A stretch of DNA of 64,000 nucleotides. Source: Perca fluviatilis. Taxonomy: Eukaryota > Chordata > Actinopteri > Perciformes > Percidae. The stretch covers positions 1,983,766 to 2,047,765 of the forward strand of contig NC_053133.1 in the NCBI RefSeq assembly GCF_010015445.1. The letters run 5' to 3'. Of the stretch, positions 47,637-60,567 are shown piece by piece. The position numbers and the translations under genes were made by a program. The notes under the pieces were generated by a model. The model was not told where the DNA came from. It saw only the letters and a list, made by a program, of their open reading frames with translations, and made no database searches. Position 1 is the stretch's first letter; the number at the start of each line of letters is the position of its first letter.

Positions 47637-47649
47637 ACACACACACACA
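47545..47649. repeat. (CA)n microsatellite
   Basis: About 50 CA units with a single CCCA interruption near 47634. Confidence 0.97.
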
Positions 47650-47656
47650 TTTATAT

Positions 47657-48110
47657 CAGGGGTGTCAAACTCAATTTCACTAAGGGCCACATTGGAAAAT
47701 GAGAATCACATCAATGGCCAGACATGTAGAGTTTATTGACATGCTTTTATTAATTGAAAAAGTAAATTATCTTTGACTGTACTATTGCATGCCTCATATG
47801 GCCATTTCACTTAAAGTTTGCTTCACATAAAGCACTGAAAAAAAATCAGCAAAAACAAGTTCTTCAGCCATCAGAGAATTTAGGAAATCAAGACAAACAA
47901 TGATTACATTCTGTTTCACAGCCTGAATATGAAAACTCGCTGGTTGTGTGGGAATTTCTGAGTTTCAAAATCTGCCAAATTCCGCTTTGAGTGTTGTGTA
48001 ATTGCAGTTTGAAAACAGTTTTCCATCTTTGTGGTGTGGCGCACAACTAGGGGGTCCAAAATTGACTGTGAACCTACATTTTCTTAAGCTGGATTTGGCC
48101 CATATTAATG
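47657..48110. mobile_element. Truncated hAT (Charlie-like) element
   Basis: Begins CAGGGGTGTCAAACTCAATT and GGGCCACATTGGAAAATGAG, the well-known start of Charlie-type hAT elements. The expected inverted right end is missing; homology fades after GGATTTGGCCCAT at about 48105. Confidence 0.7.
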
Positions 48111-48158
48111 CGCACGCACACAATCAGCACTGTGATATATCTTTCCTATGATTAAAAC

Positions 48159-49324
48159 CAGTGGCGGCGCCAGAGATGTTCTTTTGCTGGTGCTTTGGGG
48201 TTGCCGGACGTTTCAGTGAGGGTGCTCTGAAATTTTGAGTTTCCCTTGACACAAATAGGCTAACATTACACACACTCGCGCAGATGCCCACCTACCTCCG
48301 CTGCGGTTTACTAAGCGAGCGAACGAGAGAGATTGATTTAAAGTTGCCGATACAACAGCACCATAGAACTCTGACTAGCCCACCAAACATATTTCAAATA
48401 CCAGCCAACAAGCTGGGTTCAAACAGATCTCATACAGTGGCTCAGAAGAGTAATGCAGCAGGCCAAATACACCACCCATAGCCAAGCACACACATAAACA
48501 CACGCGCATGTATCCTCACACAGTTTTCACACTTGCACGTATGGTCAAAATACTGTAGTCATATCTGTAGTGACTTAATATATCTAAATAAGCCACGGAG
48601 GGCGAACCCGTTTTCTAGGCTAAAAATAAACCGATGTCCAGTGTGCTGTATAACTTTAGATTTGGCGATCCATTTATTCACATTTCTGTAAAACACACGT
48701 TTACTGTAATGCTCTTCTACAATAAGAGTAAAGTTCTTGCATGAAGCCCTATCAGCTGACTCCCCCACTGTGGCCCTGCTGTGCGGTCCCCTGGTCTAAT
48801 GTCATGTACAGCAGGGTGACGTTAAGCATCCTCAGCAGCAATCACAGCCGTGGTCAGCTCATCTTCCTCCGGCTGCTTTTCTTCGTCCCGGTTGGTGACA
48901 GGTTCACCATATCTCTCAGTCTCATTTACAGGTTTTGATAAAGCCTCCACACCTTGACATTGAGGGAGTAAAAAACTATCCATTGCTAGCGTTAGACTCA
49001 CTTCTCTAATCCTAACGGCTCCAAATACTGAGCTCTTCTTCTTCTTTGTGAATACGTTACTGCGGAAGTAAGGTCAAAAGTTCAATGTGTGCTGCACCCT
49101 TTGGCCAAATACAATCACCTGTGTTTTTTAGCCTAAAAATAATCGGTTTGTTTTCTTAATGTATGTATTCATTTTTCAAATATAAATTATACTATTTACA
49201 CATTAACAATTTTGTATTTATTTATAAATCAACAACAGCAATTTCTTGGGGGTGCTAAGGGGGTGCTATGACAAACCTAGGGGTAGCTACAGCACCCCCT
49301 AGCCCCTCCCTGGCGCCACCGCTG
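48159..49324. mobile_element. hAT-type element with perfect 8-bp duplication
   Basis: CAGTGGCGGCGCCAG at the left and CTGGCGCCACCGCTG at the right are inverted with two mismatches. ATTAAAAC is directly repeated outside (48151-48158 and 49325-49332). At 1166 bp it is larger than the other MITEs, but frames inside are short and I could not recognise transposase motifs. GTGCT-rich subterminal strings occur near both ends. Confidence 0.9.
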
Positions 49325-49365
49325 ATTAAAACAAATAAAGCAGGACAAAGTGCGCAAAAACTTAA

Positions 49366-50073
49366 AGGCAGCATTAAAAATGAACCCTGATTTTTTTTTG
49401 GGCCACTTGGGGGCAGTGGAAACAAGCTGCAAAAACAATAATGACATATTAGGAAAAAAATGACTTCTTTACACATCCACCAGACACAAAGTAATGTTAC
49501 AAGTGATTTGGAGGTCTGTCAACTTAAGGACTGTACGTCCAATATTCACTTTAATTTTAGCTCCGATTGTCTCCACAAAGTCCTGAGGGAAATATCTGGC
49601 TCACCATCTGGTGGCTTATCTGGTACTGGGCAGGTAGTGCACAGTGGGTTTATCAGAGCTCTTTCACTGACAGCTACCTGTTGCTGCTGAAAATGACGCT
49701 GATGAGAGTGGTGAGACAGAATCCAAACTAAATTAGTGGGCCAAACAAATTAGCTAAAAACACGTCAACACTTGATAGAGAACTGCAGACTTGGGAGATA
49801 ATTATTTGTGAGTTCATGAGATAAGATTCAGTACTGTAAGGCTTCACAGATCCCCAGAGGGGACATTCACAAGTGTTGCAGCAGCACAATAATAATAGTG
49901 ACCCCTTTTCACATGCACATGTTCTTTTGATCCACTTTAAAATGTAAAAATATTGATTCGACCAAAATAATAGGACAGCAAAATGGTTAAAAACAAGACA
50001 AACAAGTAAAAAAAGATTAGTTGGTGGACAGTAGGTCAGACATACAATCTGGGGACAGTCCATTAAGGGGCCT
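49366..50073. mobile_element. Possible TTAA-flanked element
   Basis: TTAA at 49362-49365 and 50074-50077 brackets a segment starting AGGC and ending GCCT. The inverted match is only a few bases, so this rests on the TTAA pair and the shared TTAAAG start. Interior strings such as GCCACTTGGGGGCAGTGGAA are familiar fish repeat sequence. Confidence 0.45.
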
Positions 50074-50269
50074 TTAAAGAATAAACACAATCTGAAAAAT
50101 CAATCCTACAGTATTACATTCTGTGTAAAGACATTTAAATGAAAGTAAATTGGTTCTATGCTTTCTCCTTCCCTCCTTTGTGCCTGTCTCTTGTTTCTTT
50201 ACGGGTACAAGACAGTATGAACAACCTCTCCTATTTCTCTCTCGTATGTTTCTACGTATGTGTGTATTC

Positions 50270-51596
50270 AATGGTAATTTAGTTTTTTTTCAACCTGGAC
50301 CCTATTTTCCATTGCATTGGTGTCTAAGTGTACTGTAACCAGCAGACACGAACCAAGCTACAATTAAATCATATGGGGCAAATGTGCAGCATCAATTTCC
50401 GTCCAGTGCTGTTTTTGCCTCCCGATTTTAACGATCTAAGCACATGGTGTGAAGCGCCTAGTTTGACGGAGGAAATAAGGGTCCGTGCGCCGGGCGCATG
50501 GTTCAAAAGGGTTGTCCTTAGTGTCTTCATTAATCAGAGGTGTGTTTTGGGCGTAACATGCAATAAACCAATCAGAGATCATCTCCCATTCCCTTTAAAA
50601 GCCAGGCGCATTTGGACCTTGGAGCATTGCTGTTATGATGGAGGATTTGCACCGTAATATTTTTATTTGTAATCTTCTGCAAGTGTGTGTGCTGCTGGGC
50701 GTCCCTGTGTGTGTAACAAGCATAGTGTGTGCGCATAACAATATAACAATGAAATGCTGCGTTATTGACTTTAGACCAGGTTTTTGTTGGTCAATGGTGC
50801 GATCACTTCCCGCTGCTTCAAGATAGCAATACACCCAGAATGCACCTGAACACACATTTCACATTATACAACAAAAGAAGAAACTTTGCAACATGAGGCG
50901 TACAATTTTAGATACAGTATACTGTAAGACCAGCACACCCATGGGCCACAGATGGGCGCAGGTGCATTTACTATTTAAACCACGTTATGTGTGCATGTGC
51001 ATGTGAGAACATTATGGACAGGATCCATAATGTTGCAGGATGCCTAAAGAGATAGACCTTTTTGTTAAAGAGTAAAATACTTTTTGTTTAACCAGAAACC
51101 GCTCCGAAATCGCCATTGCCAAATTTACCAGACTCCATGTAAATAAACAATACTTTTAGTGTGTATAGAGCCAGCATATTTTCACATGTAAATTGCTGTC
51201 GACTTGGAATGAAGTGTGTTTTACGGTGATACAATTACTGTTTATTTAAATGGAATCTGGTGAGTTTGGCGATTTCGGGGATGTTTCATTTTAAACAAAA
51301 AGTATCTTACTGTTTAACAAAAAGGTCGACCGCTGTAGAGATCCTTTCCAAAATGTTGTTGGACACTTAGAAAAATAGTCTGAGCCTGTCGGTGGAAAAA
51401 CAAGCACTTTTAGCGGATGCAAATTGAAGGTGCGCAATTGCACAATAACGTTACATTGTAGCTTGTTTCTCTGACTGCCGACTGACGCGATCTTGCCTAA
51501 TTCTGGACTAATTTCAAAGATTGTTCTTCCCATCAGCCACTTGTATACAAAAACATGGGAAGATAGGGTGCAGGTTGAAAAATAAACAAAGTTACC
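50270..51596. mobile_element. Long-inverted-repeat element, copy B
   Basis: Left TTTCAACCTGGACCCTATTT pairs with right AGATAGGGTGCAGGTTGAAA, and the end reads AGTTACCCT. It shares with copy A (20570-21626) the right-hand strings GATCCTTTCCA, AATGTTGT and GGACTAATTTCAAAG-type sequence. The core lies at 51128-51260. Inner arms GTAAAATACTTTTTGTTTAA and AAACAAAAAGTATCTTAC also pair. Between about 50330 and 51050 an unrelated repeat is inserted, containing GGCGTAACATGCAATAAACC. Confidence 0.65.
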
Positions 51597-51599
51597 CTT

Positions 51600-52420
51600 T
51601 GAGAAAATGTACCTCTGCATGGTTTATGTTTTTGTGTAATGAACAAACCAATCCATAATTGGCCTCAATGATCCACAAACCATATCCATGCTGTGTAGCT
51701 CATTAGTTTGATGAATATGATTGTTATTCTAATCAATAACTGACCAACTAATGAGCCAGCCAACCAAGCATTGGGAAGACAGACATGAACAAATGAAGCA
51801 CAATGCAAGCATACAGCTGGAGCTTTACTACACACAGCTAATCTATGGAGTTATTTATGTCTGTGTAAAAACTAACAATGAACTGGCCGTGTCAAGGTGA
51901 AAAGTTTATTTTTACCCAGCCTTAGCAATAACCTTTGTAAGTAAAGAGGACAAAGCTTGACTCTAAGGTAAGGTAGGCTTTAGAACTGCCAAAATCAGAG
52001 ATAAAATCCATATGAGAGCTTACCTTGCTATACATGGGTGACAGGATGAGATCATAGTGTCTTTACCTATGAACAAGCTGCACAATCATAACACCAGGTG
52101 ATCTGAAAATAGCCATAATCTAAAAATACAAAACTATTTGCATGTATGCTCTCAAATGGATCAGGAAGACTTATCAGCAGGAAATCCTGCAGTGCATTTA
52201 AATAAATATCTAGATATCTGACTTCCTCTTAAAATTCCTTCATTGGCTCAGGGTCTTAGAGCGTTGAGACTGTTGTGCGTTGTGTTTATGTGGAGGTTAA
52301 TATCACCTTTCTATTCTCAGTGCCTCTAAACCAGTGAGCAGCTGAGGCAGATCACAGCGAAGCATGTGTGTGATTTAACAGGAGTTGCTGTGAGCTCTAC
52401 CAGCAGCCACAAAAAGCCGC
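51600..52420. other. No recognised feature
   Basis: Ordinary AT-rich sequence without supported features. Confidence 0.45.
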
Positions 52421-52424
52421 AAAC

Positions 52425-52426
<2 letters not shown>

Positions 52427-52491
<65 letters not shown>
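52427..52491. repeat. (GT)n microsatellite
   Basis: About 32 GT units followed by GA/GT-rich sequence to about 52800, which includes another GT run at 52771-52800. Confidence 0.96.
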
Positions 52492-52493
<2 letters not shown>

Positions 52494-52768
52494 AAAGTGA
52501 TGATGAGTTGGAGACAGAGAGCTGAGGGGAGCTTGTGAGTGAGTGCATGAGAGAGTGATTGAGTAAGTGTGTGTGTATGTGTGAGAGAGGGAATGGAAGT
52601 GTCAGTGATTAGCTATTAGCTATTGAATGAGAATGTGTGAGAGAGCCAAGGTGGAGAGTCATGGTATTGTCAGGTATTGAGGGTGTGAGTGATTGAGTTT
52701 GTCAGTGAGTGAGCGAGAAAAATATTGAGGCAGAGGACAAGAGAGGACCAGCACAAGAGAGAGAGAGA

Positions 52769-52800
<32 letters not shown>

Positions 52801-52857
52801 CAGGCTATAGACTAATGAATGACCCACAGAAAATGTTTTACAGGACCGTTATTGCAC

Positions 52858-52862
52858 ACACA

Positions 52863-52951
<89 letters not shown>
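52858..52951. repeat. (CA)n microsatellite
   Basis: About 44 CA units. The long frame crossing it is repeat-coded Thr-His and not a gene. Confidence 0.96.
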
Positions 52952-52954
<3 letters not shown>

Positions 52955-52959
52955 CACCG

Positions 52960-54430
52960 GTGGAGAGATAAGGATCATATCCAGACAGGCTAGCTTGGCG
53001 TGCTACATGTCTGCGGAGAATTTTAAGAGTGAACGCCGCACAGTGACCACATGGGCCGGGACCATCAATCACCTGCCGGGCGCGTTCTTTGCTCGAGATC
53101 ATATTTCCACAGCGACAAGTGCGGCCCCAGAGCCTCGGTCACCCCTGGCGTGGGAAATTTTGGTCTCCATTCCGAGCGAGCTGGTCTGCAGGCTGGAGCG
53201 GAGCAGCTAGCTGGTGTGCTAACCGAACAGCCGAGAGATAAGCTGGTATGCTAACGCTAAAAAAAAGAAAAACATTGCGTCCAATCTGGTGTGACCGGAG
53301 AAAAAGAATCCCAGAGGAAGGCTAGGTAAGATCCGTCTGCGGACAGTTAAGCCAAACCAACCTTGATGCGAGCTATGCTCCGGGTGAGAAGAGGTTTTTG
53401 AATGACGCTGTGCCATCCGCACGCACTATTTATGGTAGGTGGCACTACCTGGTGCGGACGGACACGCGTTCACCAGCCAATCAGGATTGGCGTAATGAGA
53501 TAAGTTTTTCTGAGGGTCGCAGCGAGTCTTGCTCCTATAGTGATATATCGAAATATATCGAAACGAATGTTATGAAAAAGAACCATCATACTGCTGCATT
53601 TTAAAACCTAAGCTGTCGTACGACTCAGTTGCTCACTAAAGTGACATGACATAACCCCCAGTTATAAAACCCAAACAATGCTGATGGCACTGAGTGGGAT
53701 GATGAATAAAAAAGGGGTAAGCGGGGGAAACCTGCAGTGGCTTCATAGAAATAAGAATATAGTCCAGCAAAGACAAGAGAAGAGGTTGATGTATTGCTCT
53801 GAGTTATATGACTCACTTGTTTGACATGACATGTTTTGTGGGGCTTCCCTGTGCTCCAAACTGTGGCATGTCAAAGAAATAGAATCCTGACTCAGGCTCT
53901 ATCCAAGATCCTTCTTTAACACATCTTCACAGGAAGAACAGAGGAATCCTCGTGTTTATTTTCAACAGTGGCATCCCCCTCCCTTCAGGTTGGTCTGCTA
54001 GCACTAATTACAGAGCCAGCAAGTTACTGTCGAGTTACTTACTGACACTTGTTCTGCCCTTTGAGCATTTATATTCTCTGCTGCTAGCAACTCACAGGTC
54101 AGCTTTCTGTTTGATCAGATAAGAAGCTGCAATACACATCAACCTGTGTTGGAGTTTAACTGCAAAACAGAAAATCTACCCGCATTTGACATTTGGCACC
54201 CGGCAGGTGTTAATTAACGGACCCTGCATACAGTACATACACAGTATTCAAATGTGTATGTGTATATATTCGCACACACATGCAGTATATAAATGTGTAT
54301 ATACAGTATAGTGTGATGTTCATATGATTAAGTTCAGAAATACACAGGCACAGATGCCACAGATGTAGATAATAAATGGTTATGCCAGAAAAGCACACAG
54401 TACAAACACAGCCCACAGGGAAATACCCTG
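52960..54430. other. No recognised gene; likely repeat debris at 53000-53560
   Basis: 53000-53560 is GC-richer than its surroundings and looks transposon-derived, but I could not pair ends or recognise a protein motif. The rest is ordinary. Confidence 0.4.
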
Positions 54431-54434
54431 GGAG

Positions 54435-54436
<2 letters not shown>

Positions 54437-54487
<51 letters not shown>
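54437..54487. repeat. (CA)n microsatellite
   Basis: About 25 CA units. Confidence 0.96.
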
Positions 54488-54489
<2 letters not shown>

Positions 54490-55695
54490 ATTATAGAAAT
54501 GAACTTTTTTTTATAGTACTAGAAGAGAATCTGATGTTTCCACCACTGAAGATATACATGTTAGGAACAATGTCATAAAGAAAATTCATAAAAGGTTTTG
54601 GAGCATAATAACCTTTTGATAATCTTAATACTTGTAAAAAGTAATGATATAAGAAACAAGATTCACTTTGCGGTTGTTTTGTGGCGGGGATTGTTTAATT
54701 CAAAGTTTCGGACTACACAAACAGCATCATGAGTAGCATTATTCGTGAAACCCCAACACCCAGGTTTTGGTTTTGGTTCATAAACTGGCAGGTGATTAGG
54801 AACAGACAACAGGTGTTGAACAGAAAGCAGCAGGCAGTGTAACATGTTAATGACAGAGTGCCAAAATAAGAGAGCGCAACATTGATGAGAAGACTATGAA
54901 TAAGCACTGTTCTCCCTTTTTTTCTTTCCCCTCCACTAATTCTGCTTCTTTCTCATCTAGAAAGAGTTATAGCGTCTCGTTAGCGCTAACGAGCCCACGG
55001 CCGGCTGCTTTCAGAAGCTTAATGACGATAGGGGTGGAGCTGCGTGACCTTACCCCGAACTCTCCACACTGTTTTCCATCGCTTCTCCCAAATGCAGCCA
55101 GCCACTTGTGATCCAGTACCACTCACTTTCCTCTCAAAGAAGCATTTACTTCTAGTCATTTCTGTCAGGGGGAGATATTTAGTCCACTAACCCATAGTTC
55201 GCATAAAATCCTACTGCTATTAGCGTGTGCTTTTAACATTTCAACCTAAGCCCTGACCTTTGTAAAACACAGTAAGCCCTCGAAAAGACATCAGTATTCT
55301 GAGGCTTGATGGGGCCATCATCAATCTACTGAAGAGAAGGAAATGATGATGCCAGTGGGAGAGCATTCATCTCATGCTGCTATGGGAAGGGGCTTGATCC
55401 CTTACAAAAGAAGAGGCCATTAGGAGGTGAACAGCTTGACGTCTTCATGAAGCCTGGGCCCACAGCAATTAAACAGTTATTACAATGTCACTGGTTGTGC
55501 TACAGGCTATCAAACGTGCACTGTCCCTAGATATATGCAGAAGCAGCAATTTGATCTGAGCAATTAGAGGCTGATAGCAATGCTCAGATGAAGTGTGACT
55601 GCACTCCTGCTCCTCTTGTCTCATTTTTATTCATCTCAGCCCCTCCCTCTCCAGGGCCCAGCCATCACTTTCACTCCTCTTCCCGTTTAGCATCT
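54490..55695. other. No recognised feature
   Basis: No supported exon, array or paired ends. Confidence 0.45.
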
Positions 55696-55706
55696 TCTCT
55701 CTCTCT

Positions 55707-55819
<113 letters not shown>

Positions 55820-56113
55820 CCGAATCCTGTCTCCTTGTCTCTCTGCCTCTCTGCATGCCTGTCCTGACTCTCTTGCAAGTGTGTACTCTGCATCTCTCAT
55901 TCAGTGTCTTCAATAAGAATGGTCACAATAATGTTTTCAAAGAAAACTTTAGAAAACAGTAACATGGCCGTTGTGTCCTCACAGCTACAGAGCACTTACA
56001 GAAGACGAAGAAGAAGGGGGGGAGGGAACAGGTTTCAATCATCACCCCCCTCCCCCCAGATTCATGAATGCGCATTGCCATAGCAACCACTTCTGTAACT
56101 GTCTCTGATGACT

Positions 56114-56635
56114 AAGGGCGCTTTCACACCTATAGTTTGGTGGACTCGGTGTGATTTGGGGATGATGTTGCATTTTTCATTTGGTTCGGTTTGCACTTTG
56201 TCAAACGCACCAAACACTGTAAACATGTCTCACGATCGAGACAGTCGTTTGTTTATTGGACAGACATATCCGAAACTGGCCGATACTTCTGATCTCAGAA
56301 ATAATGGAGCAACACCACATTTATAACGTCTTGGGTTTTCTGGTTCTGCTTCAGTTCACAATGTGAGCAGCTGACAGACAGCAAGTGAAGGAGAGAGAGA
56401 TGATGATGATGTCACACATACGACCAGCGATGTGTGGTCATAATAGTTTATGGATTTGAAAGTTATCATCCCTTAAATCATATAAGTACGTAAATTGTGT
56501 GAAAGGTTGAAACTGCAGGCTAGTAAATGCTCTGTTTTTGGTTCACTTCCTGTATTTGGGTCGGATCATGTTCTCACCTGAAGTGAACCAAACTCTAGTT
56601 TACTTGGAAGTGAACCGAGACCCCCGTTTTCAAGT
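56114..56635. mobile_element. hAT-like repeat fragment
   Basis: Starts AAGGGCGCTTTCACACCTAT and GTTTGGT, and carries GTGAACCAAACTCTAGTTTA and AAGTGAACCGAGACCCCCG near the right, the usual inner sequence of this fish repeat. The terminal GTGTGAAAGCGCC expected at the right end is absent. Confidence 0.5.
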
Positions 56636-56639
56636 GTTT

Positions 56640-57345
56640 AGCAGTTGGGGAGCAGCAAACAGTGAAAAGGCAAATTAAGCCCTCATAACGCACAGAGCCC
56701 TCATCAGTTTTCATTCCTTTGAAATTTCGGAGGTTTCTGCAGCGTTGAAACACCTCACCGTTGTTAACATGGCTCTTACTACGTTCATATTACTACTTTT
56801 TTAATTGACAAAAAGTGTATTAGATTAACATTTCTTACCATACCTTTAAGTGAGAAGGGGGTATGGTTCACCAAGGCTGTGAAGCATAGCTTGATTTGTT
56901 TCCAGTTCCTGTCCTGATATGTGGCCTGCCTGGTCAGGCCCAGTCAGGACTGGCCCTGACCTCTGGGGCCTGAGTTACTGTACTCAATTAAAAAAGATGG
57001 GACTCATCAGCCTGCTTGACTGGGCTGGTCCCATTCTGTCAGCCGGCCTGTCTCTAACCAGGAATCTGATACATGGTGGTAGATTGGGTGACAACTGGGG
57101 GAGCTGCCATCCCCCCCCTCCATCCTTTCTCCTTCTTTCTTCATCCACCTCGCTCTATTCATATTCTGTACCCCGCTTCTTTGTCTATTTCTTCACTATT
57201 TCCCTCTTCAATCATTTAACGCTACCACTTTTTCTAGCTTCCTGTTCAATCTGTGCCCTTGTTATTGATTCAGCTTTTCTCTAACCTTCTGGATCTTCTT
57301 ACTACTTACTTCAGTTAGCGTTTAATTTTTCCTTCAATATTTCCA
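56640..57345. other. No recognised gene
   Basis: 56915-57070 has alternating GGCC/CAGG-rich sequence that may be repeat-derived. Nothing firm. Confidence 0.4.
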
Positions 57346-57347
57346 GG

Positions 57348-57620
57348 GGCGGATTGGCCATCGGGAATACTGGGAACAATCCCGAATGGCCGGTCCATTT
57401 CAGGCCAAACCGGCCCGTGGTCAATACGTTTATTTGGTTGTTTTTTTTTCTTTCATACGCGACCGACCGGCCTGGCCGGCCGTTCAGCTGCAGCGGAGTG
57501 CTGTGTCTGTGTGCGTTTCAGACCGGGCCAAACCAATACTTTCAATCATGAGGGGGGATACGAGCGGCCCCTCCTAACTTGGACTGATCCTTGTTTTTCC
57601 TGACATTCGATTGGCTCAAA
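57348..57620. mobile_element. DNA transposon end fragment
   Basis: CAGGGGCGGATTGGCCATCG begins the segment, matching the CAGGGGCG-type terminus of other hAT elements in this window. The opposite end was not identified. Confidence 0.45.
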
Positions 57621-57802
57621 CTTAAGGCACCGAAAAAAAGAGTTTACTTTCAGTCAGGTTTGGATTTGGTGATGTGAGGTAGGACAGTTTTAGGTTTTTA
57701 GGAGTTTTAGGCCTGTATACCTGAGTTGTTTCTGTCTCCAAATTTTTGCTTTGATAAGCTAATTGTTTTTATTTTCTATTGTTGCACACATACACTCTCA
57801 TC

Positions 57803-57950
57803 AGGAGGAGAGAGGAGGAGGAGGAGGAGGAGGAGGAGCAGCAGGAGAGAGGAGGAGGAGCAGCAGGAGCAGTAGGAGAGAAGAGGAAGAGCAGCAGGAG
57901 GAGAGAGGAGGAGGAGAGAGGAGGAGGAGGAGGAGAGAGGAAGAGCAGGA
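57803..57950. repeat. (GGA)n/(GAGGA)n purine-rich array
   Basis: Imperfect GGA triplets with GAGA and GCA interruptions over about 150 bp. Frames crossing it are poly-Glu, poly-Arg or poly-Ser and not genes. Confidence 0.93.
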
Positions 57951-58468
57951 AACAGACAGGTAGAGGGGCAGTTTGCAGGGCTGGGTAGGCAATCATATTA
58001 GGCATATCAATCAATCAGATATTTAAATATAGGATAAAATGCCAATAGTTCCACATACTAGATAATAACTTGACTGAAGTACAGAAGAGGCCAAAAAGGC
58101 CTCTCCATCTTAAAGTCCCGGGCTGAATTTCAGTCCCAGTACGGCCCTGAATATTTCCTTCCATTTCATTTAATCCCACTACTTCTTCCTTAAAGGGATA
58201 TCTCACCGTTGGAAAGATGAATATGTCTTTAAATTGGGTCACTTATGTAGTAGAAATGTGATTTTTTTTTTTTTAATTGGTGGCTTCTAGGCCGAGAAAA
58301 GCCGTAAAATGTGTTTTTGGCTCATGTGGATGAAAGACACCAAATCCCAGAATGCACTTGCTTCGCTGCTTTAGCATCTACTCCCAAGCCACGCCTACTG
58401 TTTACAGACAGACAGACAGACAGTGAGACAGTCAACTCAGCTTAAGTGTGTTTTATTGTCATTTCAAC

Positions 58469-59297
58469 TAGGGATGCACCGAATATTCGGCCACCGAAAA
58501 TTTTCGGCCGAAAATGGCCCAAAAGGGCATTTTCGGTTTTCGGCCGAAATACTTTTATCACCGAAACAATATGGCCGAAAATGTTGTGATGACGCAAACA
58601 GAAACCGCGACCTGCACGTGTGTCAGTACCCGATCCGTTCTACCTGCAAAGCGTCTCCTCAGCAAAGAGGTTGAGACGGACCACGGAGTGAAAACAATGA
58701 AAAGTGCTCTTAGAGTCTGTCAGCACGTTTCAGTGAGATCTGTTCGGATCCTCTGCACTTCATCGCGACTGTACTTGATCCGCGTTATAAAGACCATTAC
58801 TTGGATGCGGAAATAAAGCAGGGCGCACGAGAAATGATCCAGGCCGCCATGGATGCGGAGAACCCGCGTGGAGACGGAGACGGAGCAGCGCCCAGCGCAG
58901 GAGATCAGAGCGCAGAAAAAAAGACTTGTCTCGCTGCACCAGATGAGGGGCATGCACCCTCGTTGTCTGATATGTTCAGTGAAATCCTGCAAGAAAGTGC
59001 CTCAAATAATAATAATAATAATAATAAGTAAACTATTCTGTTCTTAGGCTACTATATACTGTATGTGACTATCAGATTGTAGCCATATTTCTGCTAGATA
59101 ATTTTTTAATTAAACTTTAATATTAATTTATACAATTGCAATGCCTTGATTTTAGTAAAGTTAGTACACAGTCATAGCCATAAATGCAATGGTACTAATA
59201 ATTGGCTTAATTTCTTTCGGTTTCGGTTTTTGGTCTTGGTTTCCTCTTTTTTCGGTTTTCGGTTTCGGCCAAGAATTTTCATTTCGGTGCATCACTA
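58469..59297. mobile_element. Nested hAT element, perfect 8-bp duplication
   Basis: TAGGGATGCACCGAA at the left and TTTCGGTGCATCACTA at the right are inverted with one mismatch. ATTTCAAC is repeated immediately outside (58461-58468 and 59298-59305). Subterminal regions are dense in TTTCGG/CCGAAA motifs, the likely transposase contact sites. It carries a remnant of its own transposase gene. Confidence 0.93.
58735..59031 (+). pseudogene. hAT transposase (ZBED4-like) C-terminal remnant
   Basis: Plus-strand frame reads SDPLHFIATVLDPRYKDHYL and EIKQGAREMIQAAMDAE, then APDEGHAPSLSDMFSEILQE, ending in an Asn run from (AAT)n and a stop. The ATxLDPRYK..Y motif is typical of hAT transposases and ZBED4-like proteins, preceding the C-terminal dimerisation region. 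Both the N-terminal BED finger with the catalytic core and the C-terminal dimerisation region are missing, so this is the scar of an internal deletion inside the element at 58469-59297. It cannot be active, but names the family that could mobilise the element. Confidence 0.85.
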
Positions 59298-60253
59298 ATT
59301 TCAACCATACACATGAAACAACTTTTCACCGTGGCTCAAGTTTAACACATTTAAAATATATAAAAACGACCTAATATAAAAGCGACATACGAAACAGGCT
59401 ACATTTAGTGCACACACATATAGGCTCCGTAAAGTTCAGCTAACACATATTTAATTTTATTTAAAATTTATAATTTTGTTTACATTCAACAGGAATCGCT
59501 ACCGAAGCGCAGCGTCACCCGGATCGTTGGTCTGATTGGTTGAAGGACTATCCAATGTGCCCAGAGGCATTTGAGCGGCGTCCTTTGGAAATGAACTGTC
59601 AATGAACCTTTCCCAGACCCAGGGTCGGGTGTCAACCAGGCTAACTACTGGCTGTAGTCCATTACCTCTGGGCAAAAAAATCTTCAGATGACGCAAAAAT
59701 CATCTTTTTCCATAATCAGAAGATTTTTTCCAGACCCACAATACAGAGATCTGAGACGGTAAACGGTCATTCAAAAATACTACCGGGTTTCTGCTGATAC
59801 AAAGCTTAAAGCTAAATCGGTGAAGTATCCCTTTAATTGTTTCCAATGACTTACCCATTCACCCATTTACACTCCTAATTATTAGATGGTGACACTTATG
59901 GTTAAGTCATTTTTTCTTTTTTTCTGCCAAACTCTGACGCTCTTGCATAACATCTTAACAAAACATCATAAGTCAGTCAACGATTGTTTTTCATTTTTTT
60001 ACCCTCATTGGCCCTCATTTATGAAACAAAATGAAATGTGCGTACGACCTAAAACAGGCGTAGGACGGGCGTACGCCAATTCCTACACAAAGCTCGGCAT
60101 TTATCAATTTGAACGCCAGCGTAGGCTGCAATAAAATCTCACGTCTGGTCTGAACTCGTGTACACAAGTTTTGGAGTCAGTGTGGCCTTGCGGTGCAGCA
60201 TATAATCAGTTTAACAGGAGAAGGAGAAGTCATCAGTTGGTCACTTATCAGCA

Positions 60254-60567
60254 ATGGCAGATCTGGCTCTTTTAGAAGACCTCTATGCGACGGTACAACC
60301 GTGGGCCACGGTGGAGCGCTCCATCGGACTGATTAAGGGCAGATGGCTCTGTCTTGCATCAGCGGGGGGGACCTTACTATAAACGGCAGAAAAAGTCTGC
60401 AATATTGTTTTAGCCTGTGGGGTTCTGCACAACATCTCGCAGGAAAACAGGGTGCCATAAATGTAGTGATGGAGCCAGATGACCTGATGCCCAGAGAGCA
60501 GTGTCCAGCACAGCCCCAACTGGGGGCTATACCAAGGAGACAGGATATCATTCCTCGCTTTTGCGTT
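60254..60567 (+). pseudogene. HARBI1-like transposase, internally deleted
   Basis: Begins at an ATG with MADLALLEDLYAT, matching the start of HARBI1-like proteins, then jumps to VERSIGLIKGRWLCLASAGG, which belongs near the C-terminus. An in-frame stop follows, then KVCNIVLACGVLHNISQEN in the same frame, another stop, and INVVMEPDDLMPREQ in a shifted frame, to about 60567. The helix-turn-helix and most of the DDE nuclease core are missing between the two parts. It lies in the left half of the Harbinger-type element, head-to-head with nothing and convergent with the Myb-like remnant. Confidence 0.85.

Larger units (their letters stand above)
58194..59832. mobile_element. TTAA-flanked element hosting a nested hAT
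   Basis: TTAA at 58190-58193 and 59833-59836. Inside, AGGGATATCTCACCG at the left and CGGTGAAGTATCCCT at the right are inverted with few mismatches. The middle is interrupted by the hAT element at 58469-59297, so the host element is about 800 bp. Its right part includes a fragment of the repeat also seen at 6174-6440. Confidence 0.75.

Noticed and set aside
52725..53210. 161-codon plus-strand frame
   Set aside because: Its middle is Thr-His coded by a CA array, and the ends have no recognisable motif or splice context.
57763..58014. Glu/Arg-rich or Ser/Leu-rich frames
   Set aside because: All arise from the GGA array in different frames.
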